From positions 1 to 64,000 of the forward strand of contig SCMT01000006.1 in the NCBI GenBank assembly GCA_005502915.1: 64,000 nucleotides of DNA, given 5' to 3'. The position numbers and the translations under genes were made by a program. The stretch comes from Lysobacteraceae bacterium 2PB. GTDB taxonomy: Bacteria; Pseudomonadota; Gammaproteobacteria; Xanthomonadales; Xanthomonadaceae. Below, one piece after another: positions 43,951 to 52,467 of this stretch. The notes beneath the pieces are model-generated. The model ran no database searches. It had not been told where the DNA came from and saw only the letters and a program-made list of their open reading frames with translations. How positions within the stretch are numbered: position 1 is the stretch's first letter; each line of letters begins with the position of its first letter.

Positions 43951-44014
43951 TCGTCCGTGCGATCGATGCCGACGCGGCGTGAGGCGATGCCTCGCGCCGC
44001 GTCCGCGCAGGGCG

Positions 44015-44683
44015 TCAGTGCCTGCGCGCCGCGTCCTGCCGCCCTTCGCTCAGCGTCCAGCCGATCAGCTCGCTGGCCAACTGGCCAAGCCCGGACTCGA
44101 AGGCGCGGTTGATGCGCGGCACGTCGGTGCCTTCGGCGGGCACGCCCGCCTCGAACACGCGGCTGGCGACGATGCGGTTGTCGGCGTTGTGCACCAGGCG
44201 CGCGCCGATGGCGATGCGCACGGTCGGCGTGCCGGCGTCGGCGTAGTCGGACTCGAAGCGGCGCAGGTCCAGCAGCAGTTCGTAGCGCGGGCTCACGCCT
44301 TCGCCGCGCCGCGCGACGCCGGCGAACCGCCCGCTGTCGATGAAGGCGCGCATCAGCGCGTCGTGGACGATGTCCGGGGCCGGTTGCGTCCATGCCGCAC
44401 CCTTGTACACCTGCAGTTCCCCGGCGCGCGGACGCACGAGGATGCGCGCGGAGTCGCTGCTGTCATCGGCGACGGGACGCGAGATCTGCAACTGCCAGTC
44501 CGCCTTCGGCCACGTGGCGTCGACGGCGAGGCGCGGCTCGGGGCGATACAGCGCGATCGGCTCGTTCTTCGGCAGCAGGCCGCAGCCGCCGAGCGCGAGC
44601 AGCGCGGCCAGTGCGGCGAGGCGCAGCGGCGCGCGGAATCGGGTGGAGGCGCTCGATCGGCGCGATGGGCTCATGCGGCTCAT
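44015..44683 (-). CDS. ABC-type transport auxiliary lipoprotein (PqiC/LetC-like) of the MCE operon
   Basis: A 222-aa lipoprotein with lipobox LGGC (about Cys34) and the auxiliary-lipoprotein fold signatures IALYRPEPRLAVDATWPKADWQLQISRPVADDSSDSARILVRP and YELLLDLRRFESDYADAG. Such proteins sit at the outer membrane and work with an MCE protein in phospholipid transport across the envelope. It is the last gene of a four-gene minus-strand operon; its ATG overlaps the stop of the MCE gene as ATGA. A second in-frame ATG is three codons in. Confidence 0.88.
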   Translation of the reverse strand: MSRMSPSRRSSASTRFRAPLRLAALAALLALGGCGLLPKNEPIALYRPEPRLAVDATWPKADWQLQISRPVADDSSDSARILVRPRAGELQVYKGAAWTQPAPDIVHDALMRAFIDSGRFAGVARRGEGVSPRYELLLDLRRFESDYADAGTPTVRIAIGARLVHNADNRIVASRVFEAGVPAEGTDVPRINRAFESGLGQLASELIGWTLSEGRQDAARRH

Positions 44684-45606
44684 TCGGGTTCGAATTCCTT
44701 GGGCTTCTGTCGACCCAGCACGTAGCCGGCCGGGTTGTCGTCGAGTCGCGTGCTGATCCGGCGCAGGTCGCGCACCAGCACGCGCAGTTCCTCCAGCGTC
44801 GGCCCCAGTTGCGCCAGGCCATCCTCGGTGAAGTTGCGGATCGCGCCGCGATTCTCGTCGAGCAGCGAATTGGCGTTGCCCGCGGCGGAATCGAGTCGGG
44901 TCAGCGTGCTGTCGAGCTTGGCGATCAGGCCCGGCAGCTTGTCGACCAGCTCGCGGTCGATGTCGGCGATCGCGCCCTGCGTCGTGTCCAGCGTGGCGGC
45001 GAGCTTCTCGCTCGACACGCGCGCGTTGCTGATCAGCGCGCCGAGGTCCTGGCGCTGGTCCGCGATCGCGCCGGTGGCGCTTTCCAGGTTGTCCAGCGTC
45101 TCCGTGATGTTGCGGATGTTCTCCTCGCTGAGCACCCGGTCGAGGCGCGCGACCAGCTTGTTCGCGGTTTCCGCGATGTTCTGCAGCGCGGAGGCTTCGG
45201 TCTCGATCACCGGCACGTCGTCGCCGTTGTCGCTGGCCAGCAGCGGCGCGGTCGGGCTGCCGCCGGTCAGCTGGATGAAGGCCGTGCCGGTCAGTCCGGT
45301 GAACGACAGCTTGGCGTGGGTGTCGGTCTTCACCGGCGTTTCCGCGCGCAGCTTCACCCGTGCGATCACCTTGCGCGGGTCGTCCGGGTCCAGACGCAGG
45401 TCGTCGACGGTGCCTACGCTGATGCCGTTGTACTGCACGCTGCCGCCTTCGGTGAGGCCGGTCACGGCTTCGTCGAAGACCACGTCGTAGTGGCGCCAGT
45501 CCTTGGCGGAGGTGTACTTCGCCGCCCACAGCCCGAACAGCAGCATGAAGGCCGCCGCCGCAAGGGTGAAGGCGCCGATCAGCACGTAGTTGGCACGGGT
45601 TTCCAT
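44680..45606 (-). CDS. MCE-family (MlaD-like) lipid-transport protein
   Basis: A 308-aa inner-membrane-anchored periplasmic protein. The N-terminal helix (about 7-28) is followed by the MCE/MlaD domain (about 38-120; YDVVFDEAVTGLTEGGSVQYNGISVGTVDDLRL), then a long helical region (about 135-290) with ALQNIAETANKLVARLDRVL and repeated IADQR-type heptads. MCE proteins form hexameric rings or tubes that carry phospholipid between membranes. It lies one base after the ATPase stop and overlaps the lipoprotein gene. Confidence 0.93.
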   Translation of the reverse strand: METRANYVLIGAFTLAAAAFMLLFGLWAAKYTSAKDWRHYDVVFDEAVTGLTEGGSVQYNGISVGTVDDLRLDPDDPRKVIARVKLRAETPVKTDTHAKLSFTGLTGTAFIQLTGGSPTAPLLASDNGDDVPVIETEASALQNIAETANKLVARLDRVLSEENIRNITETLDNLESATGAIADQRQDLGALISNARVSSEKLAATLDTTQGAIADIDRELVDKLPGLIAKLDSTLTRLDSAAGNANSLLDENRGAIRNFTEDGLAQLGPTLEELRVLVRDLRRISTRLDDNPAGYVLGRQKPKEFEPE

Positions 45607-45607
45607 G

Positions 45608-46414
45608 TCAGTCTCTCGTCTCGACGATGCGGCGGTGGCCGTCGCGCGCGGCGCGCCCGCGTGGACCGTTGAAATACTCCTGCACCCAAGGGTGGTCCAT
45701 GCGCTCGATCTCCGCCAGCGGGCCGACCGCGATCACGCGTTTCTCGGCGAGCACGGCGACGCGGTCGCAGATGGCGTACAGCGTATCCAGATCGTGGGTG
45801 ATCAGGAACACGGTCAGGCCCAGCGCCTGCTGCAGGGTGCGGGTGAGGTGGTCGAACGCGGCGGCGCCGATCGGGTCCAGCCCTGCCGTGGGCTCGTCCA
45901 GGAACAGCAGCGGCGGGTCCAGCGCCAGCGCGCGCGCCAGGCCGGCGCGCTTGCGCATGCCGCCGGACAGCTGCGACGGCAGCTTGTCCAGCGCATCCGG
46001 CGGCAGCCCGGCCAGCTTCACCTTCAGCAGCGCCAGTTCGTACAGCAGCGATTCCGGCAGCTCGGGATGGTGTTCCTTCAGCGGCACCTGCACGTTCTCG
46101 CCCACGGTCAGCGAGGAGAACAGCGCGCCATCCTGGAACAGCACGCCGGTGTTGCGCTCGATGTGGCGGCGGTCCTCGTCGTCGCGCGAACGCCCGTCGA
46201 CGCCGAGCACCTGCACGTCGCCGGCATCGGGCTCGCGCAGGCCGATGATCGAGCGCAGCAGCACCGACTTGCCGCTGCCCGAGCCACCGACCACGCCGAG
46301 GATCTCGCCCGGGCGCACGTCGAGCTCGAGGTTCTCGTGCACGACCTGTTCGCCGAACTGGTTGCGCAGGCCGCGGACCTGGATGATGGGTCGGGCCTTC
46401 CCGGTCGGAGCCAT
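45608..46414 (-). CDS. MlaF-like ABC transporter ATPase of the MCE system
   Basis: A 268-aa ATP-binding subunit. Walker A GGSGSGKSVL, Q-loop VLFQDGALFSSLTVGENV, ABC signature LSGGMRKRAGLARAL, Walker B LLFLDEPTAGLDP, and H-loop LITHDLDTL are all present. It powers lipid movement with the permease encoded just upstream. Its ATG shares one base with the permease stop (TGATG), implying coupled translation. The C-terminal tail follows MlaF style (HPWVQEYFNGPRGR). Confidence 0.95.
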   Translation of the reverse strand: MAPTGKARPIIQVRGLRNQFGEQVVHENLELDVRPGEILGVVGGSGSGKSVLLRSIIGLREPDAGDVQVLGVDGRSRDDEDRRHIERNTGVLFQDGALFSSLTVGENVQVPLKEHHPELPESLLYELALLKVKLAGLPPDALDKLPSQLSGGMRKRAGLARALALDPPLLFLDEPTAGLDPIGAAAFDHLTRTLQQALGLTVFLITHDLDTLYAICDRVAVLAEKRVIAVGPLAEIERMDHPWVQEYFNGPRGRAARDGHRRIVETRD

Positions 46415-47532
46415 CACCACCCCACCTGCATGAACCAGATGGCGGCGAACGCATCGAACACGATCACCAGCGAGATCGTCTGCACCACGCTGGAGGTGGT
46501 GCGCTCGCCGACCGACTGCGCCGTGCCCGTGACCTGCAGGCCTTCGAGGCAGCCGATCAGGCCGATGACCATCGCGAAGATCGGGGCCTTCGACATGCCG
46601 ACCAGGAAATGGCGCAGTTCCATCGTCTCCTGCATGCGGCCGTAGTAGGCCTGCATCGGGATGTCCAGGCTGGTCATGCCCACGACCATGCCGCCGAGCA
46701 GGCCGGCGAGCATGGCGATGAAGGTCAGCAGCGGCAGCATCACCAGCAGGGCGATCAGCCGCGGGATCACCAGCAGGTCCACCGGGTCCAGGCCGAGCGT
46801 GCGGATGGCATCGACCTCCTCGCGGTTGACCATCGAGCCGATCTGCGCGGTGAACGCGCTGGCAGTGCGTCCGGCGAGGATGATCGCGGTCAGCAGCACC
46901 GCGAACTCGCGCAGGAACGAGATGCTGACCAGTTCGACGACGTAGATCGATGCGCCGAAGTCGGCGAGGATGTTCGAGCCGAGGAAGGCGATGACCGCGC
47001 CCACCAGGAACGACAGCAGCGCCACGAGCGGCACCGCGTCCAGGCCGACCTGTTCCATGTGGTGCACGGTCGAGATCGCGCGCAGGCGTCGCGGCTGCAC
47101 CACCGTGCGGCTCATCTTCACCAGGGTTTCGCCGAGGAAGCTCACCAGCGCGACCACTTCGCGGGCGTTGTCGTGCACCGCGTGGCCCAGGCGTTCCAGC
47201 GCGGCGGCGAAGCCGTAGGTCTTCTTCGCCTTCGGCCGGCCGTCGCGCACGTCTTCGATCACCTGCACCAGCGCGCGATGGTCGTCGTGGAAGCGCAGCG
47301 CATCCGCATCGAGGCCGTTGCGGCTGGCGTGGCGCAGCAACTGCAGCACGCCCAGCGAATCCAGTCGCGCCACGCCGCTGGCATCGAGCACGCGCGCATC
47401 GTCGGGCAGTTCGCGCAGTGCCGCGCCGACCGCGAGCGCGTGCTGCAGCGTCCATTCGCCCAGCAGGCGGACGCGGCCCGCGTCCTGCGGATCCGGTTCG
47501 ATGCGGGGGGCGGTGGCGGCGGGGGGCGTCAT
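46414..47532 (-). CDS. MlaE-like permease with an N-terminal STAS domain
   Basis: A 372-aa protein. Residues about 10-100 resemble a STAS domain (RVRLLGEWTLQHALAVGAALRELPDDARVLDASGVARLDSLGVLQLL), the domain that is a separate protein, MlaB, in the Mla system. Residues about 140-372 are the MlaE permease with AVLLTAIILAGRTASAFTAQIGSMVNREEVDAIRTLGLDP and several membrane helices. The fusion of STAS to permease is common in this gene order. It is the first gene of the four-gene operon and starts at the ATG at 47532, in a proline-rich context without a clear Shine-Dalgarno. Confidence 0.92.
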   Translation of the reverse strand: MTPPAATAPRIEPDPQDAGRVRLLGEWTLQHALAVGAALRELPDDARVLDASGVARLDSLGVLQLLRHASRNGLDADALRFHDDHRALVQVIEDVRDGRPKAKKTYGFAAALERLGHAVHDNAREVVALVSFLGETLVKMSRTVVQPRRLRAISTVHHMEQVGLDAVPLVALLSFLVGAVIAFLGSNILADFGASIYVVELVSISFLREFAVLLTAIILAGRTASAFTAQIGSMVNREEVDAIRTLGLDPVDLLVIPRLIALLVMLPLLTFIAMLAGLLGGMVVGMTSLDIPMQAYYGRMQETMELRHFLVGMSKAPIFAMVIGLIGCLEGLQVTGTAQSVGERTTSSVVQTISLVIVFDAFAAIWFMQVGW

Positions 47533-47590
47533 CGGGCGTCGGGCATGCGTTCGCGGCAGGATAGCCGAGGGCGCGTCGCGTGTGCGTCGC

Positions 47591-48217
47591 TCAACGGTCG
47601 CCCGCAGGCAGGGACGGTTCAGCCGGCGGCGCGCCGTCGTCAGGCTGGACGTCCAGCACCGCGCGCAGCGTCGCCACGCGCGGCGGCGCGCTCTGCGCGT
47701 CCAGCGACGCCAGTGCGTCGCGTGCGTCGTCGATGCGGCCATCGGCGAGCGCGAGGTCGGCCAGCGCGAGCGCCCGCGACGCGGCATGGCGTTCGGGCAG
47801 CGCCTGCAGATGCGCCTCGGCGGCGGCGCGATCTCCGCGTGCATGCGCGGCGCGCGCGGCGGCCACGCGTGCGACGACCGCGAACTGCGGATCCTGCGCG
47901 GCGACATCGAGCAGGGACTCGGCCTTCGCATGTTCGCCTCGATGCAGCGCATCCAGGCCGTCGGCCAGTCGCGCGCGTGCCGCGGTTTCGCGTCGCGAGC
48001 GCCACAGCCGGAACGGCAGGATCGCCAGCTTCCACAGGCCCCACAGCGCGCCCAGTGCGAGGCACAGCATGAGAAGGCCGCCGGCGAGCGTGGTCTCGAT
48101 CTCGGTGCCGAGGTAGCGCACCAGCACGAACCCGGGATCCTGGATCAGCGCCTGCGCCAGCAGCGCGCCGGAGAGCGCGAACAGCAGCCACAGCAGCAGG
48201 TTGCGGAACAGCGTCAT
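47591..48217 (-). CDS. hemY: HemY-family TPR protein, shortened
   Basis: A 208-aa membrane protein with two N-terminal helices (about 5-23 and 42-60; LLLWLLFALSGALLAQ and GGLLMLCLALGALWGLWKLAI), followed by TPR-like repeats (DALHRGEHAKAESLLDVAAQDPQFAVVARVAAARAAHARGD). HemY proteins of the hem operon are usually about 400 aa, so this one has only the N-terminal half. It ends in a clean stop 58 bp before the next gene, which leaves no room for the missing part. Its start overlaps hemX by 4 bp (ATGA). Role in heme biosynthesis is by family and context only. Confidence 0.85.
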   Translation of the reverse strand: MTLFRNLLLWLLFALSGALLAQALIQDPGFVLVRYLGTEIETTLAGGLLMLCLALGALWGLWKLAILPFRLWRSRRETAARARLADGLDALHRGEHAKAESLLDVAAQDPQFAVVARVAAARAAHARGDRAAAEAHLQALPERHAASRALALADLALADGRIDDARDALASLDAQSAPPRVATLRAVLDVQPDDGAPPAEPSLPAGDR

Positions 48218-49281
48218 CCGCGCCCCGCGCGCTGCGCGCGCAGCAGTTCGAGCGTGCTGCCCAGGGTCGGCATGTCCGCGGACAAGGGCAGGGTGCGGAG
48301 GCGTTCCAGTTCCTTGCCACGGCCACCGCCACCTGGCCACAGTCGGGGCAGCCAGGCCTCCGCGCGCATCAACGCGGCGCGGTAGGCGGTGCTGTCGCGG
48401 CGTTCGGCGGCGGCGCGTGCCAGCGAGAGTTCAAGTTCCAGGCCGATGCGCGCAGCGGCGCGATCGTGCGCGGACACCGCCAGCGCTTCGTCGGCGCGAC
48501 GCACCTGCACCAGCCGTGCGAGCACGCGTTCCCACCACGGCGCGGCTGCATCGACCGCAGCGCCCTGCGCGGGCGCCGCATCGTCCGGTGGCAGCGCGCG
48601 CGCGAACGCGTCGAGGCCGGCCAGCGCTTCGAGGCCCGGATCGATGTCGAGGGTGTCCAGCGCCGCGCGTTCCTGCGCGAGCGCCTGGCGGAGATTCAGT
48701 GCGGCCGGGCTGTCGACGCCCTGCAGCACGCCGGCGGCGAGCGCGTACGCGCGCCGTGCGCCGTCGAGGTCGCCGGCCAGGCGCAGCCGCTGTTCGCCCA
48801 TGGTCAGCAGCAGTTCGGCCTCGTCCAGGCGCAGCGCCTGCGCGCCGTGGCGGCTGGCGTCGGCGAGCTTCGCCACCTGGTCCTCCAGCACGGTCGCGCG
48901 CTGGCCCATGCCGATCAGTTCGTCGCGCAGCACGCGATTGGTCGCATCGGCCTGCTGCAGGCGCTGGCTGTGGCCGCGCACGTCGCGACGCAGGCTGTCC
49001 ACGCGCGAGCGCACGGCATCGAGCTGCTGCGCGGCCTCGGCCTCGGCGCGGGCTTCGCGCTCGGCGCGTTCCTGCGCGACATGCCACAGCCAACCGCCAG
49101 CGGCGGCGGCGAGGAGCAGGCCAAGCGCGATGGCAACACCATTGCGCGACGGTGCAGGTGCAGGTGCAGGTGCAGGTGCGGGCGGGGGCACAGGTGCTGT
49201 CGTGGCGGCCGGGGGCGTCGGCGTGGCGGCGGACGCCGGCGGGCCGGGTTCGGCAGACTGCGGCGTGTCGTGTTCGGTCAT
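48214..49281 (-). CDS. hemX: HemX-family membrane protein
   Basis: A 355-aa protein annotated in relatives as uroporphyrinogen-III C-methyltransferase-like HemX, though catalytic methyltransferase motifs are not visible. The N-terminal Pro/Ala tract (about 12-46) is encoded partly by a hexanucleotide repeat (49151-49180). One membrane helix (about 48-66) is followed by a long coiled-coil (EREARAEAEAAQQLDAVRSRVDSLRRDVRGHSQRLQQ) and a helical C-terminal domain. It lies between hemD and hemY with tight spacing, the usual hemDXY order. Confidence 0.88.
   Translation of the reverse strand: MTEHDTPQSAEPGPPASAATPTPPAATTAPVPPPAPAPAPAPAPSRNGVAIALGLLLAAAAGGWLWHVAQERAEREARAEAEAAQQLDAVRSRVDSLRRDVRGHSQRLQQADATNRVLRDELIGMGQRATVLEDQVAKLADASRHGAQALRLDEAELLLTMGEQRLRLAGDLDGARRAYALAAGVLQGVDSPAALNLRQALAQERAALDTLDIDPGLEALAGLDAFARALPPDDAAPAQGAAVDAAAPWWERVLARLVQVRRADEALAVSAHDRAAARIGLELELSLARAAAERRDSTAYRAALMRAEAWLPRLWPGGGGRGKELERLRTLPLSADMPTLGSTLELLRAQRAGRG
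49151..49180. repeat. Hexanucleotide repeat (GGTGCA-type) inside hemX
   Basis: Four or more GGTGCA units in tandem encode the Pro-Ala repeats of the HemX N-terminus. Because the unit is 6 bp, copy changes keep the frame and would only lengthen the linker. Confidence 0.75.
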
Positions 49282-49354
49282 GGGGTCGCGCGATGGCGGG
49301 TGGGGCGCTCGCGGGCATGTTACGGCAAGGGGGGAACGCCCGCCGCTGCCGCGT

Positions 49355-50170
49355 TCAGCGGCCCCGTGTCGCGCTGGCCAGCAGTTGCGTGGGACGCGGC
49401 CCGTTGGCGATGCGCACGTCCGCGCAGCCGGCCTCGCGGGCCAGTGCGGCCAGGCGTTCGCTGGCCGTCAGGATCCGCGCACCGCGCAGCCGTGCGGCGA
49501 TGTCGTCGGGCACCGCCGCCAGGATCGTCGTCAGCGCCTCGCCGCTGCTCACCGGCAGCAGCAGCGGGCCGTCGAACGCGCGCAGTCGCGCCAGCGCGCG
49601 CGGCGAGGGCGCGATCGGCTCGCGGGCATAGATGTCCGCGCGATGCACGGTGGCGCCGCGCCCGCGCAGGGTCGGTGCGATGCGGTCGCGGCCGCCGGGT
49701 GCGGTGAGCAGGCCGACGACGAGGCCGCGCACCGACTGCAGCACGTCGAGAGCCAGCAGGCCTTCGCTGTCCATGCGTTCGGGCGCGTGGATCCGGTCGA
49801 TGCCGGCCCGGCGCAGCGCCTCGGCGGTGGCGCTGCCGACCGCGCAGAACGCCTGGCCGCGCCGTGCGCGCAGCGTGGCCAGCGTGCTCGCTGCGCGCAC
49901 GGCAGCCGGACTGGTGGCGATCACGATGTCGGCGGCGAGCGCGACGCGCAGTGCCTGGCGCGTGTCGGGATCGTCGCGCACCGCGATGCGCCAGGGCGAC
50001 AGGGCCAGCACCCGGAGGTCGTGCGCGGCGGCGGCGCGGCGCATCGCGCCGTGGTCGTTCGCCGGGCGCAGCGATACCACCAGCGGCGCACACGCAGCGT
50101 CCTGCCACCGTGCGGCATCGTATGCCGAAGTGGATGTGTAGCATGGGCGCGGGCTGCGGGATGGCGACAT
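49355..50170 (-). CDS. hemD: Uroporphyrinogen-III synthase HemD
   Basis: Closes hydroxymethylbilane to uroporphyrinogen III in tetrapyrrole synthesis. A protein of about 271 aa. The family is poorly conserved, but the typical features are present: LVVSLRPANDHGAMRRAAAAHDLRVLALSP near the start, IVIATSPAAVRAAS, FCAVGSATAEALRRAGI, then LLLPVSSGEAL and ILTASERLAALAREAGC. The operon position before hemX and hemY supports the call. The start is uncertain; ATGs lie at 50170, 50218 and 50284. I prefer 50170, which leaves space for the divergent gene at 50224. Confidence 0.88.
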   Translation of the reverse strand: MSPSRSPRPCYTSTSAYDAARWQDAACAPLVVSLRPANDHGAMRRAAAAHDLRVLALSPWRIAVRDDPDTRQALRVALAADIVIATSPAAVRAASTLATLRARRGQAFCAVGSATAEALRRAGIDRIHAPERMDSEGLLALDVLQSVRGLVVGLLTAPGGRDRIAPTLRGRGATVHRADIYAREPIAPSPRALARLRAFDGPLLLPVSSGEALTTILAAVPDDIAARLRGARILTASERLAALAREAGCADVRIANGPRPTQLLASATRGR

Positions 50171-50223
50171 CCGGGCAGCTTGGCCATTCGATTCATCCCC
50201 CGCAAGACGAGCCCCCATCACCG

Positions 50224-50727
50224 ATGTCCACCGTTGCAGTCCTGCATGCCCCCACGCATGCCTCCTCGCATGCCCATGACCCACTGCGCGCCCTCGAAGA
50301 CGAACTGCTCGCCATGCCGCCGGTGGCGGCGCTCGGCCTGCGCGTCGCCGGGCTGGACGATGCCGGCCGCCTGCGCCTGCACGCGCCGCTCGCGGCCAAC
50401 CTGAACGACAAGGGCTGCGCCTTCGGCGGCAGCCTGACCTCGCTGCTGACCCTGGCCGGTTGGGGCCTGATCAGCCTGCGCCTAGCCGAGGCCGGCCTGA
50501 AGGCCGATGTCTTCGTGGCCGACAGCGAGATCCGCTACCGCGCCCCGCTGTACGGCGACCTGGACGCGGTCGCCGGACTGGCGGAGGGCGAATCCTGGGA
50601 TGTCTTCCTCGACACCCTGCGCAGCCGCGGCCGGGCCAGGCTGACGGTGCTGGCGACCGTACCGCTGCCTGAAGGCGGGGTGGCGACCGAGAGCCGGTCG
50701 CGTTACGCGGCGATCCTGAAGCGGTAG
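50224..50727 (+). CDS. YiiD C-terminal-type hotdog thioesterase
   Basis: A 167-aa protein with hotdog-fold thioesterase signatures: NLNDKGCAFGGSLTSLLTLAGWGLI (the strand and helix that usually contain the catalytic Asn/Asp) and ADSEIRYRAPLYGDLDAVA. It is expected to hydrolyse an acyl-CoA or related thioester. The E. coli relative is the C-terminal domain of YiiD. The start at 50224 begins a short His/Ala-rich leader (HAPTHASSHAHDP) before the fold. Divergent from hemD. Confidence 0.85.
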   Translation: MSTVAVLHAPTHASSHAHDPLRALEDELLAMPPVAALGLRVAGLDDAGRLRLHAPLAANLNDKGCAFGGSLTSLLTLAGWGLISLRLAEAGLKADVFVADSEIRYRAPLYGDLDAVAGLAEGESWDVFLDTLRSRGRARLTVLATVPLPEGGVATESRSRYAAILKR

Positions 50728-50761
50728 CATCCGCCGGACGCCTTTTGCAGGACCCGCCGCC

Positions 50762-51196
50762 ATGCCCGCCGCCGCCCCGATGCGACTCCTGACCCGCCTG
50801 CTCGTGCTCGTCCTGCTGCTGTCCATGACCGGCATGGCCATGGCGAACAAGAAGCGCAGCACCCTGGAAAAGAACCAGTACGCCTATTCGGCCGCGATCC
50901 GCTGGGGCGACTTCGAGGGGGCCTGGTCGCTGGTCGACCCCAAGGTCCGCCAGGAGAAGCCGATGACCGCCGCGGACTTCTCGCGTTACGAGCAGATCCA
51001 GGTCACCGGCTACCGCGACCTCGCCGCCATGCCCGGCCCGGAGCCCGGCACCGAGCTGCGCGAGATCCAGATCGAGGTCGTCAACCGCAACACCCTTACC
51101 CAGCGCCGCGTGCGCTACACCGAGATCTGGCGCTACGACCCCAAGACCAAGGCCTGGTGGGTCGCCGGCCTGCCGGACTTCTGGGACGGCCGCTGA
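50762..51196 (+). CDS. Small secreted protein of unknown function
   Basis: A 144-aa protein with a signal peptide (about 1-28, ending MAMA-N). The mature part contains KNQYAYSAAIRWGDFEGAWSLVDPKVR, then RYEQIQVTGYRDLAA and RYTEIWRYDPKTKAWWVAGLPDFWD. This has the look of an NTF2-like or cystatin-like small periplasmic domain. It is probably a conserved envelope protein of this bacterial group. No named function. Confidence 0.75.
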   Translation: MPAAAPMRLLTRLLVLVLLLSMTGMAMANKKRSTLEKNQYAYSAAIRWGDFEGAWSLVDPKVRQEKPMTAADFSRYEQIQVTGYRDLAAMPGPEPGTELREIQIEVVNRNTLTQRRVRYTEIWRYDPKTKAWWVAGLPDFWDGR

Positions 51197-51314
51197 TCGG
51201 GCTGTCCGCCGGGTCTCTGGCGGGCGCGCCGCCTGCGGTTTTGCCAGCGCGCCCGGGGCAGGCGACAATGCCGCCCCCAACGCGGCCCCGCCGCGCCGAC
51301 CGGTCAGACTTCCC

Positions 51315-51752
51315 GTGAATTTCGAAGAACTGTGGGCCTTCGCAGGCCGCAACCCCGTCTACAGCATCGCCCTCGGCGGCCTGACCGTGGCGATCATCGT
51401 CAACGAGCTGTCGCGCTTCTTCCGCAGCTACAAGACCCTGCGCCCCGCCGAACTGGTCCTGATGATCAACCGCGAGAACGCCCTGGTCGTCGACCTGCGC
51501 GCGATCGCCGACTTCCAGAAGGGCCACATCGCGGGGTCGAAGAACGTGCAGATGAGCCAGTTCGACCCCGAAGGCAAGCAGCTGGCGCCGGCCAAGGCCC
51601 TGCCGGTGGTGCTGGTCTGCCAGAACGGCGTGACCGTGACCGGCGCAGCCAAGCGCCTGAAGCAGGCCGGTTTCCAGCACGTGCACATCCTCGATGGCGG
51701 CATTACCGCCTGGCAGGCGGCCGAGCTGCCGCTGGTCAAGGGCAAGGGCTGA
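51315..51752 (+). CDS. Membrane-anchored rhodanese-like protein (YibN type)
   Basis: A 145-aa protein with an N-terminal membrane helix (about 15-31) and a single rhodanese domain. The predicted catalytic Cys102 is in VVLVCQNGVTVTGAA, preceded by LVVDLRAIADFQKGHIAGSKNV. Rhodaneses transfer sulfur; YibN-type proteins sit in the inner membrane next to secB and gpsA, as here. It starts with GTG at 51315. Confidence 0.9.
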   Translation: MNFEELWAFAGRNPVYSIALGGLTVAIIVNELSRFFRSYKTLRPAELVLMINRENALVVDLRAIADFQKGHIAGSKNVQMSQFDPEGKQLAPAKALPVVLVCQNGVTVTGAAKRLKQAGFQHVHILDGGITAWQAAELPLVKGKG

Positions 51753-51936
51753 CGCATCCGGCGCCCGGCCTCCGGGGCCGGGAGGGTGCCGCCGAGGTTG
51801 AAAACCGCGCGGACGCTCCCAGATCGGATGGAGCCGTGGCGACGGCCCGGACCGTCCAGGTCCTTCCGGCGCCTCCCCGCCGGTGCCATGCCATAATCGA
51901 CCTCTTTTCCGCCTTTCCCCTTTCAGGAGCCCTGTC

Positions 51937-52434
51937 ATGTCCGAACCCGTCGCCAACGGCGCCGCCGAAATGAACGGTCCGACCTTCGCGGTCGAGAAGA
52001 TCTACGTCAAGGATGTCTCGTTCGAAGCCCCCGGCGCGCCGCAGGTGTTCACCGAACAGGGTCAGCCCAACCTCGAGATGAACCTCAACCAGCGCGTCCA
52101 GCGCGTCGCCGACAACCTGTTCGAAGTGGAACTGGGCGTCACGCTGAGCTGCAAGCTGGCCGAGAAGACCATCTACCTGGTGGAAGTGCGCCAGGCGGGC
52201 CTGTTCGGTCTCGGCGGCTTCGACGACCAGACCCTGGACGCCATGCTCGGCGTGCATTGCCCGAACATCCTGTATCCGTACGCCCGCCAGACGGTCAGCG
52301 ACCTGATCACGGCCGGCGGCTTCCCGCCGTTCCTGCTGCAGCCGATCAACTTCGAAGCGCTGTACGCCGAAGGCCTGCGCCAGCGCGCCGCGCAGCAGGA
52401 CCTGGCCGGCACCGAGACCGCCGGCAACGCCTGA
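51937..52434 (+). CDS. secB: Protein-export chaperone SecB
   Basis: A 165-aa tetrameric chaperone that holds precursor proteins unfolded and delivers them to SecA. Visible signatures are [61 protein letters not shown], and [37 protein letters not shown]. The start at 51937 follows CAGGAG; upstream codons are not conserved. It lies between yibN and gpsA. Confidence 0.97.
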   Translation: MSEPVANGAAEMNGPTFAVEKIYVKDVSFEAPGAPQVFTEQGQPNLEMNLNQRVQRVADNLFEVELGVTLSCKLAEKTIYLVEVRQAGLFGLGGFDDQTLDAMLGVHCPNILYPYARQTVSDLITAGGFPPFLLQPINFEALYAEGLRQRAAQQDLAGTETAGNA

Positions 52435-52467
52435 TCGGCGTCCGCTGGTGATGCAGACGGGGCGCGC

